From Pararcticibacter amylolyticus (lineage in GTDB: Bacteria; Bacteroidota; Bacteroidia; Sphingobacteriales; Sphingobacteriaceae): a stretch of 64,000 bases of DNA. The stretch's first letter is position 1. Every line of letters begins with the position of its first letter. The stretch is from positions 269,314-333,313 of the forward strand of contig NZ_QEAS01000001.1 in NCBI RefSeq assembly GCF_003130405.1. The letters run 5' to 3'. The translations under genes were made by a program, and so were the position numbers. Shown here piece after piece: positions 25,937 through 35,357 of this stretch. The notes under the pieces are model-generated. The model did not search any database. It saw nothing but the letters and a program-made list of their open reading frames with translations, and was not told the origin of the DNA.

Positions 25937-26274
25937 TGGACAAGGAGAACTTTTTCGAAAGAGTTTATGACATCGTCAGACAAATTCCTTACGGAAGGGT
26001 CACTTCTTACGGAGCAATAGCAGAATATCTGGGCACAAAAGGTTCATCCAGAATGGTGGGATACGCGATGAACGCTTGCGGCACCGCATATCCACCGGTA
26101 CCGGCACACCGGGTGGTCAATCACCAGGGACTTTTAACTGGCAAGAGGGCTTTCGCTTCGCCTAACCTGATGCAGGAATTGCTTCAAAGTGAAGGCATAG
26201 AAATTAAAAACGACAAGGTGATGGATTTTAAACATGTTTTCTGGCATCCTGCAGATCTGCAGACCATGTCTTAA
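25936..26274 (+). CDS. Alkyltransferase-like protein (ATL), active-site Cys replaced by Ala
   Basis: A 112-residue MGMT-fold protein. It keeps IPYGRVTSYGAIAEYLG (17-33) and a recognition-helix region with SSRMVGYAMNAC (37-48), but the active-site motif PCHRV reads PAHRVV with A57. ATL proteins bind O6-alkylguanine in DNA without removing the alkyl group and hand the lesion to nucleotide excision repair. The neighbouring tag glycosylase supports a role in alkylation tolerance. It overlaps the trmB stop by one base. Confidence 0.88.
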   Translation: MDKENFFERVYDIVRQIPYGRVTSYGAIAEYLGTKGSSRMVGYAMNACGTAYPPVPAHRVVNHQGLLTGKRAFASPNLMQELLQSEGIEIKNDKVMDFKHVFWHPADLQTMS

Positions 26275-26308
26275 GACATATTGTTACGTACTATCATAAC
26301 TTCTAATT

Positions 26309-26656
26309 ATGGGTAAACTAGTTGAAGATTTTAATACTTACCGCAGCCGGATGAATGAGCGGGTTATGGAAACGGCCAATACTAACATCAAACGGTTCTT
26401 TGCGCTGGATACTACCTCCTATGCGGAGGGGGCACTGGATGTAAAGACCAAGGAAATGCTCGGGCTGGTTGCGTCTATGGTTTTAAGATGTGACGATTGT
26501 ATTAAATACCATCTCGGAAAATGCCATGAAGCCGGCGTTAGTTCTGAAGAGCTGAATGAGGTATTTATGATCGCGAACCTGGTAGGCGGCTCTATCGTTA
26601 TTCCTCACTATCGCAGGGCGGTTGAATACTGGGATGAGCTTTGCGCCGGTAAATAA
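26309..26656 (+). CDS. AhpD-like carboxymuconolactone decarboxylase family protein
   Basis: A 115-residue all-helical protein with the motif C61-x2-C64-x3-H68 (RCDDCIKYHLGKC), the AhpD-type redox site. Such proteins reduce peroxidase partners or act as small thiol oxidoreductases; true AhpD pairs with AhpC, which is not seen here. It lies between the ATL and tag genes, possibly in the same transcript. Family assignment is firm and physiological role open. Confidence 0.85.
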   Translation: MGKLVEDFNTYRSRMNERVMETANTNIKRFFALDTTSYAEGALDVKTKEMLGLVASMVLRCDDCIKYHLGKCHEAGVSSEELNEVFMIANLVGGSIVIPHYRRAVEYWDELCAGK

Positions 26657-26680
26657 TGTCTGTCTTTTGCTTTAATTAAA

Positions 26681-27262
26681 ATGGTATCAACTTCCGAATC
26701 GAATAGTCCTGTTATCAGATGTGCCTGGTGTGGTTCTGACCCGCTATATGTTAAATACCATGATGAAGAATGGGGAAAGGAAGTTCATGATGACAAAACT
26801 CTTTTTGAATTCCTCATCCTGGAATCGGCGCAGGCCGGGTTAAGCTGGATCACTATCTTAAAAAGAAGAGAAAATTACAGAAGAGCGTTTGCCAACTTTG
26901 ACCCTGTTAAAGTTGCTGCCTTCGGACCAGATGATATTGAGCGCTTAATGGCAGACAGCGGCATTATCAGGAACCGTTTGAAAGTTGAAGCAGCAATAAG
27001 TAATGCAAAATGCTTCCTCAAAGTGCAGGAAGAGTTTGGTTCATTCGACAAATACCTGTACTCTTTTATGCCCGGCGGAAAACCTATCGTCAATACCTGG
27101 TCTGATCACAGAAATGCACCTGCAAAAACGGATATATCAGATGCGATCTCGAAAGACATGAAAAAACGCGGTTTTAAATTTTTCGGAACCACCATTTGCT
27201 ACGCGCATATGCAGGCTACGGGAATGGTCAATGACCATATTGAAAATTGCGCATTCAGGTGA
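26681..27262 (+). CDS. tag: DNA-3-methyladenine glycosylase I
   Basis: A 193-residue base-excision enzyme that removes 3-methyladenine from DNA. The N-terminal RCAWC holds C14 of the zinc snap, with H27 in VKYHDEEWG; the C-terminal NDHIENCAFR supplies the matching His and Cys. The family core LESAQAGLSWITILKRRENYR and FKFFGTTICYAHMQA region are intact. It follows the AhpD-like gene by 24 bases. With the ATL gene two positions upstream it makes an alkylation-damage cluster. Confidence 0.93.
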   Translation: MVSTSESNSPVIRCAWCGSDPLYVKYHDEEWGKEVHDDKTLFEFLILESAQAGLSWITILKRRENYRRAFANFDPVKVAAFGPDDIERLMADSGIIRNRLKVEAAISNAKCFLKVQEEFGSFDKYLYSFMPGGKPIVNTWSDHRNAPAKTDISDAISKDMKKRGFKFFGTTICYAHMQATGMVNDHIENCAFR

Positions 27263-27420
27263 TCGACAGGGCATTGTCTGAACCTGATACAACGACATCA
27301 AGAGACTGTAGCTATATCCGTAAATCAGCAGTTCAAAACCAGACGAGAGGATAAGCTATCCTTCATTTTCCCGTTATTGTAAGATTGTATTCTCCGGAAG
27401 AAGATTAATTTTATTGTTGC

Positions 27421-27428
27421 TACCTTTG
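27421..27428 (+). promoter_or_regulatory. Candidate -7 element for polA
   Basis: TACCTTTG matches TAnnTTTG and lies 87 bases before the polA ATG. The remainder of the 253-bp gap after tag shows no other clear feature. Confidence 0.4.
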
Positions 27429-27515
27429 GCTCAGCACCGAATGTGTGTCACTCACAGGATCGGTAAAATCGTCAATATCCGGAATACTTTAATATTAATC
27501 TGTACGACACTAACA

Positions 27516-30314
27516 ATGAAAAAACTCTTTCTTTTAGACGGTATGGCCCTCATTTACAGAGCGCACTTTGCTTTAAGCAAAAATCCGCGCTTTACTTCGG
27601 GGGGAATTAACACTTCTGCAATTATGGGCTTCACCAACACCCTGCTGGAAGTACTGAAAAAGGAAGCACCAACTCATATGGCGGTCGTATTCGATACGGA
27701 TGCACCGACAGAACGTCACGTGGACTTTGCAGACTATAAGGCCCACAGGCAGGCAATGCCGGAAGATCTTGCTGCTGCCATTCCTTATGTTGTACGCCTG
27801 ATCGAAGGGTTCAACATCCCCGTAATTACTTCCGACGGATATGAAGCCGACGATATCATAGGGACATTGGCAAAAAAAGCAGAAAAAGCTGGCTACACGG
27901 TTTATTGCATGACGCCTGATAAAGACTTTGCCCAGCTGGTGTCTGAGAATATTTTTATCTATAAGCCATCCCGCATGGGAAGCGACATAGAAATCTTAGG
28001 GGTACCTGAAGTATTGGCAAAATGGGAAATCGAACGGGTAGACCAGGTGATAGATATTCTCGGCCTCTGGGGAGATGCTGTGGATAATATTCCGGGAATA
28101 CCAGGTGTTGGAGAAAAGACGGCAAAAACGCTTATAAAGCAGTATGGTTCTGTTGAAAACATCATAGCCAGCAGTCACGAACTGAAGGGCAAACTGAAAG
28201 AAAACATAGAACAATATAAAGAACAGGGCCTTATATCCAAAAAGCTGGCTACTATTATGCTTAACGCGCCTGTTGAGCTGGATGAGGAAGCACTGCAGAT
28301 CAATCCACCAAGCCGGGAGAGGCTGGAGCCCCTGTTTATGGAACTTGAATTCAGAACAATAGGAAGGCGGGTATTTGGAGAGGAATTTAATGTTACGAAT
28401 GTAAAACAGGTGAGTTATGGCCAGCAGACCGATCTGTTTGGTCAGCCTGTGGAAAAGATCGAGATAAAGACAGAAACGATTGTTGAGCCGGTTTCTCCTT
28501 CTAAAAATATCGAGAATACTCCGCATGATTATGAGTTAACAGACACAGCTGAGAAAAGACAAGCGTTGATATCCACCCTGGAGAAACAGTCATTTATCTG
28601 TTTCGACACTGAGACAACATGCACCGACGCGAATAATTGCGAGCTGGTGGGGATGTCGTTTTCGATTGAGAAAGGCAAAGGCTGGTATGTTCCGGTCTCT
28701 TCGGACCAGGATGAAGCAATGAAGATAGTTTCGGAATTCCGGCATATCTTTGAGAACCCTTCCATCAAAAAGATCGGACAGAATCTGAAATACGATATCC
28801 TCGTGCTAAACTGGTACCAGGTGTATGTGAAAGGAGAACTGTTCGATACAATGATCGCTCATTACCTGCTCGATCCGGACACACGCCATAACATGGACCT
28901 CCTTTCGGAAAATTATCTGGGGTACAGCCCGGTCTCTATTACCACGCTTATTGGTGCGAAAGGAAAGAACCAGGGCAATATGCGGGATGTGGAAGTAGAA
29001 AAGGTTAAAGAATACGCCGTTGAAGATGCAGACGTCACCCTCCAGTTAAAAGATACTTTTGCTCCCCTCCTTGAAAAAGCAGAGGCCCGCGAGCTGGCAG
29101 AAAAAATAGAAAATCCTCTGATTTACGTATTGGCGGATATGGAGAGAGAGGGAGTGAAAGTGGATGAGCCGGCACTGGCTGAATATTCCAAACAACTTGA
29201 ATCTGAAATCAGGTTGCTGGAGCAGACAATCTGTGATAAAGCAGGGGTACGTTTCAACATTGCGTCGCCCAAACAGCTCGGAGAAGTCCTGTTTGATAAA
29301 CTTCAGCTGGATCCCAAGGCAAAGAAGACAAAAACAGGGCAATACCAGACAGGGGAAGATGTATTGACAGCCTTAGCCAACAAGAGCGATATTGCGAAAG
29401 ATATTCTCGACTTCCGCCAGCTTCAGAAATTAAAATCGACCTATGTTGACGCTTTGCCGCTTATGATCAACCCTAAAACAGGAAGGATCCATACCTCGTA
29501 TAACCAGGCGGTGGCAGCTACGGGTCGTCTAAGCTCTAACAACCCCAATCTTCAGAATATTCCGATCAGGACTGAAAGGGGCCGTGAAGTAAGAAAAGCC
29601 TTCATTCCCCGGGACGAGAATCATGTAATCCTCTCTGCCGATTATTCGCAGATAGAGTTGCGGCTGATAGCGGAAATCAGCAAAGACGAGAATATGATGG
29701 ATGCTTTCGCCAAAGGGCTGGATATCCATACTGCGACGGCGGCGAAGGTATACGGAGTTCCGCTTGAGGAGGTGGATTCAACCAAAAGAAGGAACGCCAA
29801 AGCTGTAAATTTTGGAATTATTTATGGTCAGTCAGCTTTTGGACTGTCTCAGAACCTTGGCATCCCCCGGAAGGAGGCAGCGGAAATTATTGAAGAATAT
29901 TTCAGGCAATATTCGGGGATAAAAAGATACATGAATGATACCATGAACTTTGCCCGGGAAAATGGATATGTACAAACCCTCATGGGCAGGCGGCGCTACC
30001 TGCGGGATATCAACTCCGCGAATGCGACGGTAAGAGGGTTTGCTGAACGAAACGCCATTAATGCCCCCATCCAGGGTTCTGCAGCAGATCTGATAAAGAT
30101 TGCAATGATCAATATCCATAATGATCTGAGGGAGCAGAATTTATTATCAAAAATGACAATGCAGGTGCATGACGAACTTGTTTTTGAGGTTCCTTTGCAG
30201 GAAATCGATCTTGTGAAACCGATTATTGAAGATCGCATGAAGAATGCAATAAAGACAAGCGTTCCGATTGTAATTGAAATAGGAACGGGCACAAACTGGC
30301 TTGAGGCACATTAG
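27516..30314 (+). CDS. polA: DNA polymerase I with proofreading exonuclease
   Basis: A 932-residue polymerase starting MKKLFLLDGMALIYRAHF at 27516. The 5-3 exonuclease (about 1-290) includes YEADDIIGTLA and PDKDFAQLV. The 3-5 exonuclease (about 350-540) keeps its catalytic residues: FDTETT, NLKYDILVL and YAVEDADVTL, so proofreading should be active. The polymerase domain has ASPKQLGEVLF, motif A LSADYSQIELR, the O-helix RRNAKAVNFGIIYG and motif C MQVHDELVFEV. It acts in Okazaki maturation and repair. An upstream in-frame extension to 27414 lacks family similarity. Confidence 0.97.
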   Translation: MKKLFLLDGMALIYRAHFALSKNPRFTSGGINTSAIMGFTNTLLEVLKKEAPTHMAVVFDTDAPTERHVDFADYKAHRQAMPEDLAAAIPYVVRLIEGFNIPVITSDGYEADDIIGTLAKKAEKAGYTVYCMTPDKDFAQLVSENIFIYKPSRMGSDIEILGVPEVLAKWEIERVDQVIDILGLWGDAVDNIPGIPGVGEKTAKTLIKQYGSVENIIASSHELKGKLKENIEQYKEQGLISKKLATIMLNAPVELDEEALQINPPSRERLEPLFMELEFRTIGRRVFGEEFNVTNVKQVSYGQQTDLFGQPVEKIEIKTETIVEPVSPSKNIENTPHDYELTDTAEKRQALISTLEKQSFICFDTETTCTDANNCELVGMSFSIEKGKGWYVPVSSDQDEAMKIVSEFRHIFENPSIKKIGQNLKYDILVLNWYQVYVKGELFDTMIAHYLLDPDTRHNMDLLSENYLGYSPVSITTLIGAKGKNQGNMRDVEVEKVKEYAVEDADVTLQLKDTFAPLLEKAEARELAEKIENPLIYVLADMEREGVKVDEPALAEYSKQLESEIRLLEQTICDKAGVRFNIASPKQLGEVLFDKLQLDPKAKKTKTGQYQTGEDVLTALANKSDIAKDILDFRQLQKLKSTYVDALPLMINPKTGRIHTSYNQAVAATGRLSSNNPNLQNIPIRTERGREVRKAFIPRDENHVILSADYSQIELRLIAEISKDENMMDAFAKGLDIHTATAAKVYGVPLEEVDSTKRRNAKAVNFGIIYGQSAFGLSQNLGIPRKEAAEIIEEYFRQYSGIKRYMNDTMNFARENGYVQTLMGRRRYLRDINSANATVRGFAERNAINAPIQGSAADLIKIAMINIHNDLREQNLLSKMTMQVHDELVFEVPLQEIDLVKPIIEDRMKNAIKTSVPIVIEIGTGTNWLEAH

Positions 30315-30318
30315 AAAA

Positions 30319-31434
30319 ATGAAAGAACGACTATCCGGCTTTATTATTTTTATACTCCTGGGCTTTTGCTTTTCAGCAAGCGGACAACCAGAGAAACAAA
30401 CTGTGTTTGAACGAACACCGGATAGTCTCTATAACTTCTTTTTCGACAGTCAGTACTACCTCACCGATAAGAATTGCGAGTTTTACGAGATCAAAAGGAC
30501 GTGTTCATACAACACGGCATTTAAAACATTTGACGGCCGTTTTACCGATACAGATACTAATGGAAACATACTCCTGACAGGCACCTATAAGGATGGCAGG
30601 AAACAGGGCTCTTTCCAGGCGTTTTATCCGGGAGGGGTGTTAAAATGGCAGGCAGAGTTCCTGGATGATGTACCTGTAAAAACCTGGTATTACTTCTACC
30701 CGGACGGGCGGCCACTGAGTATCCTTAAAGTGGAAAATGGAGAAGTACTGATTACGGATGCCTGGGATGTCAAAGGGCGGGTAACAGTTAAAAACGGGAC
30801 CGGGAAGTTTTCGCTGGAAGACCCGCAGTTCGGCTTCAATGAGCAGGGCTATGAGGCTGTCATTTACCGGGGTTCTCTGAAAGACGGGAAGCCGGAAGGC
30901 ACATGGAGGATACTAAGGAAGTTTTCGGGGAGTGATTATGAAACGGCAGCGATAGAGACCTTTTCGGACGGAAAGTTCATAGCGGGGATCTCCCAGGCTG
31001 ATGGAAATATATCTTACAAAAAGTCGAGGATCCTTTTTGCGGCGAGTCATCCATTCACTAATGCAGAACGGTTTGTAGCCAAGAACTGTAACATTGATGA
31101 GCATTTTAATTTCACGATCTACCTGAGCAATTACCTCACTGAAAATTTCAGAGCCGAGCTGCCTTTGGGCGATACTGAGCGAACGTTAGAACTTTCACTC
31201 GAGGTTAATAAAAACGGGCAGCTATCGGGAGTTACGCTCCTTAAGGGTTTTGATGATAAAACGGCAGATAAGTACCTTCTCCAAATTCTTTATTCAATAG
31301 GATACTGGATTCCATCGCAAAAAGCAGGGAAAGTGATCAATGATACCCTTACTGTCAGAATTGATATTACAGCAGAAAACGCAGGTAAAATGACATTTTC
31401 AAATGTCCGGATAAGCAGGAAAACAGGATCATAG
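30319..31434 (+). CDS. Exported MORN-repeat protein with TonB-like C-terminus
   Basis: About 371 residues, starting 4 bases after the polA stop, with a signal peptide ending FSASGQ. The middle holds MORN/YwqK-type repeats (GTYKDGRKQGSFQAFYPGG, then DDVPVKTWYYFYPDGRP and later GSLKDGKPEGTWRIL). The last 90 residues (LELSLEVNKNGQLSGVTLLKGFDD onward) look like the C-terminal fold of energy transducer TonB proteins. No TonB transmembrane anchor of the usual kind is visible. Probably periplasmic; partner and function unknown. Similar MORN-TonB proteins are frequent in Sphingobacteriales. Confidence 0.65.
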   Translation: MKERLSGFIIFILLGFCFSASGQPEKQTVFERTPDSLYNFFFDSQYYLTDKNCEFYEIKRTCSYNTAFKTFDGRFTDTDTNGNILLTGTYKDGRKQGSFQAFYPGGVLKWQAEFLDDVPVKTWYYFYPDGRPLSILKVENGEVLITDAWDVKGRVTVKNGTGKFSLEDPQFGFNEQGYEAVIYRGSLKDGKPEGTWRILRKFSGSDYETAAIETFSDGKFIAGISQADGNISYKKSRILFAASHPFTNAERFVAKNCNIDEHFNFTIYLSNYLTENFRAELPLGDTERTLELSLEVNKNGQLSGVTLLKGFDDKTADKYLLQILYSIGYWIPSQKAGKVINDTLTVRIDITAENAGKMTFSNVRISRKTGS

Positions 31435-31555
31435 GTATATATACCTGATTTGTAACAAAATAAAAATGATTAAAACTATTATCAAAATTAATGTTTTGTT
31501 GTTTTTCAGGTATATAATTTCATAACTTTCAAAACAGAATAACAACGTTCAAATT

Positions 31556-32983
31556 ATGGTTGTAATCCATGTAAGCGCAGAGTGTTACCCGGTAGCTAAG
31601 GTGGGGGGGCTCGGCGATGTTGTAGGTTCTCTACCTAAATATCAGCAGGCTGCGGGTATCACGTCGATGGTGGTAGTTCCTTATTATGACAGGCAATTTG
31701 CAAGAGAAAGCAGCCTGGAAGTAATTTATCAGTCAGAGGTTCCTCTGGGCAACAAAATGCTTTCTTTTGAGGTACTGAAGGAAAGTACAGACAAACTTGG
31801 TTTTCCGCTTCATTTAATAAGAATTCCAGACCTTCTAGACAGGCCTGACATCTACTCTTACCCCGACGAAACTGAGCAGTTTGTGGCTTTTCAGCTTGCG
31901 GTCCTTGAGTGGCTGCTGCAATTTGGGGAGAAGCCCGATATTGTTCATTGCCACGATCACCAGGCAGCGCTGATTCCATTCCTGATGAACCATTCTTTCA
32001 GGTACAACCGGCTGACCAACATTCCAACTGTTCTGACTATTCATAACGCGCAGTACCAGGGTTGGTTCGGGTGGGACAAATATCATTATCTGCCCGACGT
32101 AGATCCCTGGAAGTGGGGGATGCTTGACTGGCAGGGCAGCATCAATCCCCTGGCATGCGGAGTAAAAAGCTGCTGGGCATATACTACTGTTTCTCCAAGC
32201 TATCTGGAAGAGTTAAAAACTAATTCGAATGGACTGGAAGAGCTGTTTATACTCGAGGAAGCTAAAAGTAAAGGAATCATCAACGGGATAGACACCAATG
32301 TCTGGAATCCTGCTACAGATGCGATGATCCCATGTAACTATCATATTGACAACGTCAGCAAAGGCAAGCAGGAAAATAAGAGAACAATCTGCAAAGACTT
32401 CGGCCTGTCTCTCTCCAAGCCGCTTGTTGCGTTTATCGGACGCCTTGTGCATGAAAAAGGGGCAGACCTCCTTCCGGAAGCGATCAGTCACCTCCTCACA
32501 TCGTTAAAAGGGAAAGTAAGCGTGCTGGTGCTGGGTTCAGGAGATCCGGTAATAGAAGAAGCACTGGCGGGATTGAGGAATACGTATAAGAAAGATTATA
32601 ATGTATTTATCGGCTATGATGAAGCGCTGTCGCATGTTATATATGCAGGTGCCGATTTTATTCTTATGCCGTCGAGAGTAGAGCCCTGCGGGCTGAATCA
32701 ATTATATGCATTAAGATACGGAACTATCCCAATTGTGCGGAGTACAGGAGGATTAAAAGATACGGTCATTGATTTTTCGGAAACAGACGGATATGGCGTT
32801 CGTTTCACGGAAGCAGATCCGGAAGCAATAGCAGAGGCGGTAACCAGAGCTACAGAGTTGTGCTCAAACACGCCGGGCATTAGATTGTTAAGAAAAAGGA
32901 TGATGAACCTTGATTTTTCATGGAATCGTTCGGCGGATGAATATATCGACCTTTATAAGAGCCTAAATAATTTAAACATATGA
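31556..32983 (+). CDS. glgA: Glycogen synthase (ADP-glucose type, GT5)
   Basis: A 475-residue enzyme that elongates alpha-1,4-glucan from ADP-glucose. The N-terminal ECYPVAKVGGLGDVVGSLP carries the KVGGL ADP-glucose motif (K15-L19); later HDHQAALIPF, INGIDTNVWNP, IGRLVHEKGADLL and the GT-B acceptor motif PSRVEPCGLNQLYALRYG are present. A run of seven G bases at 31603-31609 encodes part of KVGGL. It overlaps glgC by four bases (ATGA), so the two are co-translated. Together they make storage glycogen. Confidence 0.95.
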   Translation: MVVIHVSAECYPVAKVGGLGDVVGSLPKYQQAAGITSMVVVPYYDRQFARESSLEVIYQSEVPLGNKMLSFEVLKESTDKLGFPLHLIRIPDLLDRPDIYSYPDETEQFVAFQLAVLEWLLQFGEKPDIVHCHDHQAALIPFLMNHSFRYNRLTNIPTVLTIHNAQYQGWFGWDKYHYLPDVDPWKWGMLDWQGSINPLACGVKSCWAYTTVSPSYLEELKTNSNGLEELFILEEAKSKGIINGIDTNVWNPATDAMIPCNYHIDNVSKGKQENKRTICKDFGLSLSKPLVAFIGRLVHEKGADLLPEAISHLLTSLKGKVSVLVLGSGDPVIEEALAGLRNTYKKDYNVFIGYDEALSHVIYAGADFILMPSRVEPCGLNQLYALRYGTIPIVRSTGGLKDTVIDFSETDGYGVRFTEADPEAIAEAVTRATELCSNTPGIRLLRKRMMNLDFSWNRSADEYIDLYKSLNNLNI

Positions 32984-34242
32984 TGTCGAAAGTAATTGCA
33001 GTTATTCTTGGAGGGGGACAGGGGACCCGTCTGCACCCTCTTACTGCCACACGTTCAAAGCCGGCTGTTCCTATTGCCGGAAAATATCGCCTGGTTGATA
33101 TCCCGATCTCAAACTGTCTTAATTCCGGAATAGACCGTATTTTCGTTTTAACCCAGTTTAATTCGGCTTCTCTTAATAAACATATTAAGAATACCTATCA
33201 TTTTAATGTATTCAGCAATGGTTTTGTCGATATTCTCGCGGCAGAGCAAACGCCGAGTAACAGTGGCTGGTTCCAGGGTACCGCTGATGCGGTAAGGCAG
33301 TCGCTTCATCACATCTCGCCTTTCGAGTTCGATTATGTATTGATCCTTTCTGGAGACCAGCTGTATCAGGCAGACTTTAACGACATGATCAAAAAGCATG
33401 CTGAGAATAAAGCGGATGTGACCGTTGCCACTATTCCTGTGACAGCAAAGGATGCTTCTTCTTTCGGGATCATGAAAACCGATGAGAATAATAATATTAT
33501 CTCATTTATCGAAAAGCCGAAAAGCGGACTTGAAGAATGGACTTCGGAGGTAGATGACCAAATGAAAGCCCAGGGACGGCTGTACCAGGCTTCAATGGGA
33601 ATTTACATCTTCAACAGGGAAACTATCTATAACACCCTGATGAATGATCCTCACACGGACTTTGGAAAGGAAATCATTCCCGAGGCTATTACCAAACAAA
33701 AGGTTATTAGCTATCAATACGATGGATACTGGACGGATATTGGTACTATTCCCTCGTTCTTTGAGGCTAACATCGGCTTAACTGATAATATTCCTCAGTT
33801 CAACCTGTTTGATAAGAGAAGTATTTTTTCAAGGGCCAGAATGCTTCCGCCTTCCAAGATCCTTGGAACTACTCTTGAAAAGACCATTATCGCAGATGGT
33901 TGCATCATAGATGCCAGCCGCATTGAAAGGTCTGTAATCGGGATACGTACACGCATCGGCCGCGGCACTACTATCGAATGCAGTTATATCATGGGGTGTG
34001 ATTACTACCAGACTCTTGAGCAACTGGGAGAAGCTAAGGCTACAGGTGCGCCGATAATGGGTGTGGGAGAGAGATGCTACATCAAAAATGCTATCCTCGA
34101 CAAGAATTGCCGCATCGGAAATGATGTGAGAATTAACGGTGGCCCTCATCTCGAAGATGGCGATTATGAAAAGTACACGGTAAGAGATGGGATTGTAGTG
34201 ATCAAAAAGACGGCTGTGATACCGAATGGAACGGTGATTTAG
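32980..34242 (+). CDS. glgC: Glucose-1-phosphate adenylyltransferase
   Basis: A 420-residue enzyme making ADP-glucose from ATP and glucose-1-phosphate, the committed step for glycogen. Visible are LGGGQGTRLHPLTATRSKPA, the substrate loops SGDQLYQADF and IEKPKSGLEEW, and YWTDIGTIPSFFEANIGL; the C-terminal left-handed beta-helix follows (about 290-410). Two ATGs (32980, 32983) are possible. It ends in a convergent pair with the MBL hydrolase gene, separated by a hairpin terminator. Confidence 0.96.
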   Translation: MMSKVIAVILGGGQGTRLHPLTATRSKPAVPIAGKYRLVDIPISNCLNSGIDRIFVLTQFNSASLNKHIKNTYHFNVFSNGFVDILAAEQTPSNSGWFQGTADAVRQSLHHISPFEFDYVLILSGDQLYQADFNDMIKKHAENKADVTVATIPVTAKDASSFGIMKTDENNNIISFIEKPKSGLEEWTSEVDDQMKAQGRLYQASMGIYIFNRETIYNTLMNDPHTDFGKEIIPEAITKQKVISYQYDGYWTDIGTIPSFFEANIGLTDNIPQFNLFDKRSIFSRARMLPPSKILGTTLEKTIIADGCIIDASRIERSVIGIRTRIGRGTTIECSYIMGCDYYQTLEQLGEAKATGAPIMGVGERCYIKNAILDKNCRIGNDVRINGGPHLEDGDYEKYTVRDGIVVIKKTAVIPNGTVI

Positions 34243-34243
34243 G

Positions 34244-34296
34244 AGTAAAAAGTTGAAAGTAAAAGCGAATTAACTTTTTACTTTCAACTTTTTACT
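34244..34296. terminator. Hairpin with tandem agttgaaagtaaaa units between convergent genes
   Basis: A 21-bp perfect stem (34244-34264 with 34276-34296) around an 11-base loop. The right side is two direct copies of tttttactttcaac (34275-34288 and 34289-34302), so the stem is built from a repeated unit. It lies between glgC (rightward) and the MBL hydrolase (leftward) and is placed to terminate both. Confidence 0.75.
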
Positions 34297-34310
34297 TTCA
34301 ACTCCCAATG

Positions 34311-34991
34311 CTATAGCTCAATCGAACTTCCGATGTCCGGGAGCCTCAAATTAAGCCCTGCATGTTCAAATTTTGCCAGGGCTTCTTTTTTGTCTATTTT
34401 AATATAGCCGAAAGTATCGTAGTGCATTCCGATGATCTCGGTACAATTAATGAATTTAGAAGCGATAATAGCATCGTCTACCCCCATGGTAAAATTGTCG
34501 CCTATCGGAAGAAAAGCTACATCTAAGGAGTAGAGCTCACCTGTCAGTTTCATTTCCTGGGTTAAAGCTGTATCGCCTGAATAATAAATGATCTTATTGT
34601 CTGCATGAATAATAAACCCCGCAGCTGTACCTCCGTAAGTACCGTCGGGAAGTGAATTTGAATGAGCGGCGAACACCATTTTTACCTTTCCGAACTCAAA
34701 TGACCATTGGCCGCCGAGGTTCATCGGGTGAGTATTGGTCACTCCTCTCGTTCCAAGCCATTCTGCAATTTCAAAGGAGCAAACAACGGTGGCACCCGTG
34801 CGGCTGGCTATAGGCACAAGATCCGCTGTATGATCGGAGTGGCCGTGGGAAACCAGTATGAAATCAGCTTCTATTGTATCGGGATCAATGTCTTTTGCAA
34901 GTTCATTGGGGGTTATAAATGGATCGAATAATATTTTCGTGCCCTGCAGCTCGAGGAGAAAACAGGACTGGCCATAATAGGTTGCCTTCAT
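34311..34991 (-). CDS. UPF0173 metal-dependent hydrolase (MBL fold)
   Basis: A 226-residue metallo-beta-lactamase-fold protein. Metal ligands are in SHGHSDHTADL (H-x-H-x-D-H), HPMNLGGQW, YYSGDTALT and the closing GMHYDTF. The YYGQSCFLLE start matches UPF0173/UlaG-like hydrolases of unknown substrate. The ATG is 12 bases past the stop of the upstream YbaB gene, suggesting a small leftward operon. Cytoplasmic. Confidence 0.88.
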   Translation of the reverse strand: MKATYYGQSCFLLELQGTKILFDPFITPNELAKDIDPDTIEADFILVSHGHSDHTADLVPIASRTGATVVCSFEIAEWLGTRGVTNTHPMNLGGQWSFEFGKVKMVFAAHSNSLPDGTYGGTAAGFIIHADNKIIYYSGDTALTQEMKLTGELYSLDVAFLPIGDNFTMGVDDAIIASKFINCTEIIGMHYDTFGYIKIDKKEALAKFEHAGLNLRLPDIGSSIEL

Positions 34992-35003
34992 TTTATAATG
35001 AAT

Positions 35004-35312
35004 TTATTGTCCTCCAAAAAGATTTCCCAGTCCGCCCAGCATATTCTGGCTCAACGCCTGCATCTCAGACTGATGCACGTTCTCTGCCTGTTCTATCGCC
35101 TTATTTACCGCAACAGCAAGCAGTTCTTCCAGCTCCTCTTTGTCGGCAGCTCCGAATAGCTCATTGTCGATCTGAATGGATGTTATGTATTTGTTTCCGG
35201 TTGCAGTGACCCTGATTTTCCCGCCTTCTGCTTCTCCGCTTACCGTTACAGCGTCTAACCTTTTTTTTATTTCATCAGCCTGTTGCTGAACCTGAAGTAA
35301 TTTATCAAACAT
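35004..35312 (-). CDS. YbaB/EbfC nucleoid-associated protein
   Basis: A 102-residue protein of the YbaB/EbfC family, which binds DNA as a dimer and is often next to dnaX-recR in other bacteria. The start MFDKLLQVQQQADEIKKRLD and the strand-rich core GKIRVTATGNKYITSIQIDNELF are characteristic; the end is MLGGLGNLFGGQ. Here it lies between a CheY-like regulator (upstream) and the MBL hydrolase (downstream). Confidence 0.9.
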   Translation of the reverse strand: MFDKLLQVQQQADEIKKRLDAVTVSGEAEGGKIRVTATGNKYITSIQIDNELFGAADKEELEELLAVAVNKAIEQAENVHQSEMQALSQNMLGGLGNLFGGQ

Positions 35313-35357
35313 ATTGAATCAGATATATTAAAATTAACAGCAGTGCTATTGAAATGT

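Noticed and set aside
27320-27345. T-loop-like gttcaaaa in the polA upstream gap
   Set aside because: No supporting acceptor or anticodon stems are present, so it is not a tRNA.
34275-34302. Tandem copies considered as a CRISPR-like array
   Set aside because: Only two adjacent copies without spacers exist and they form the arm of a terminator.
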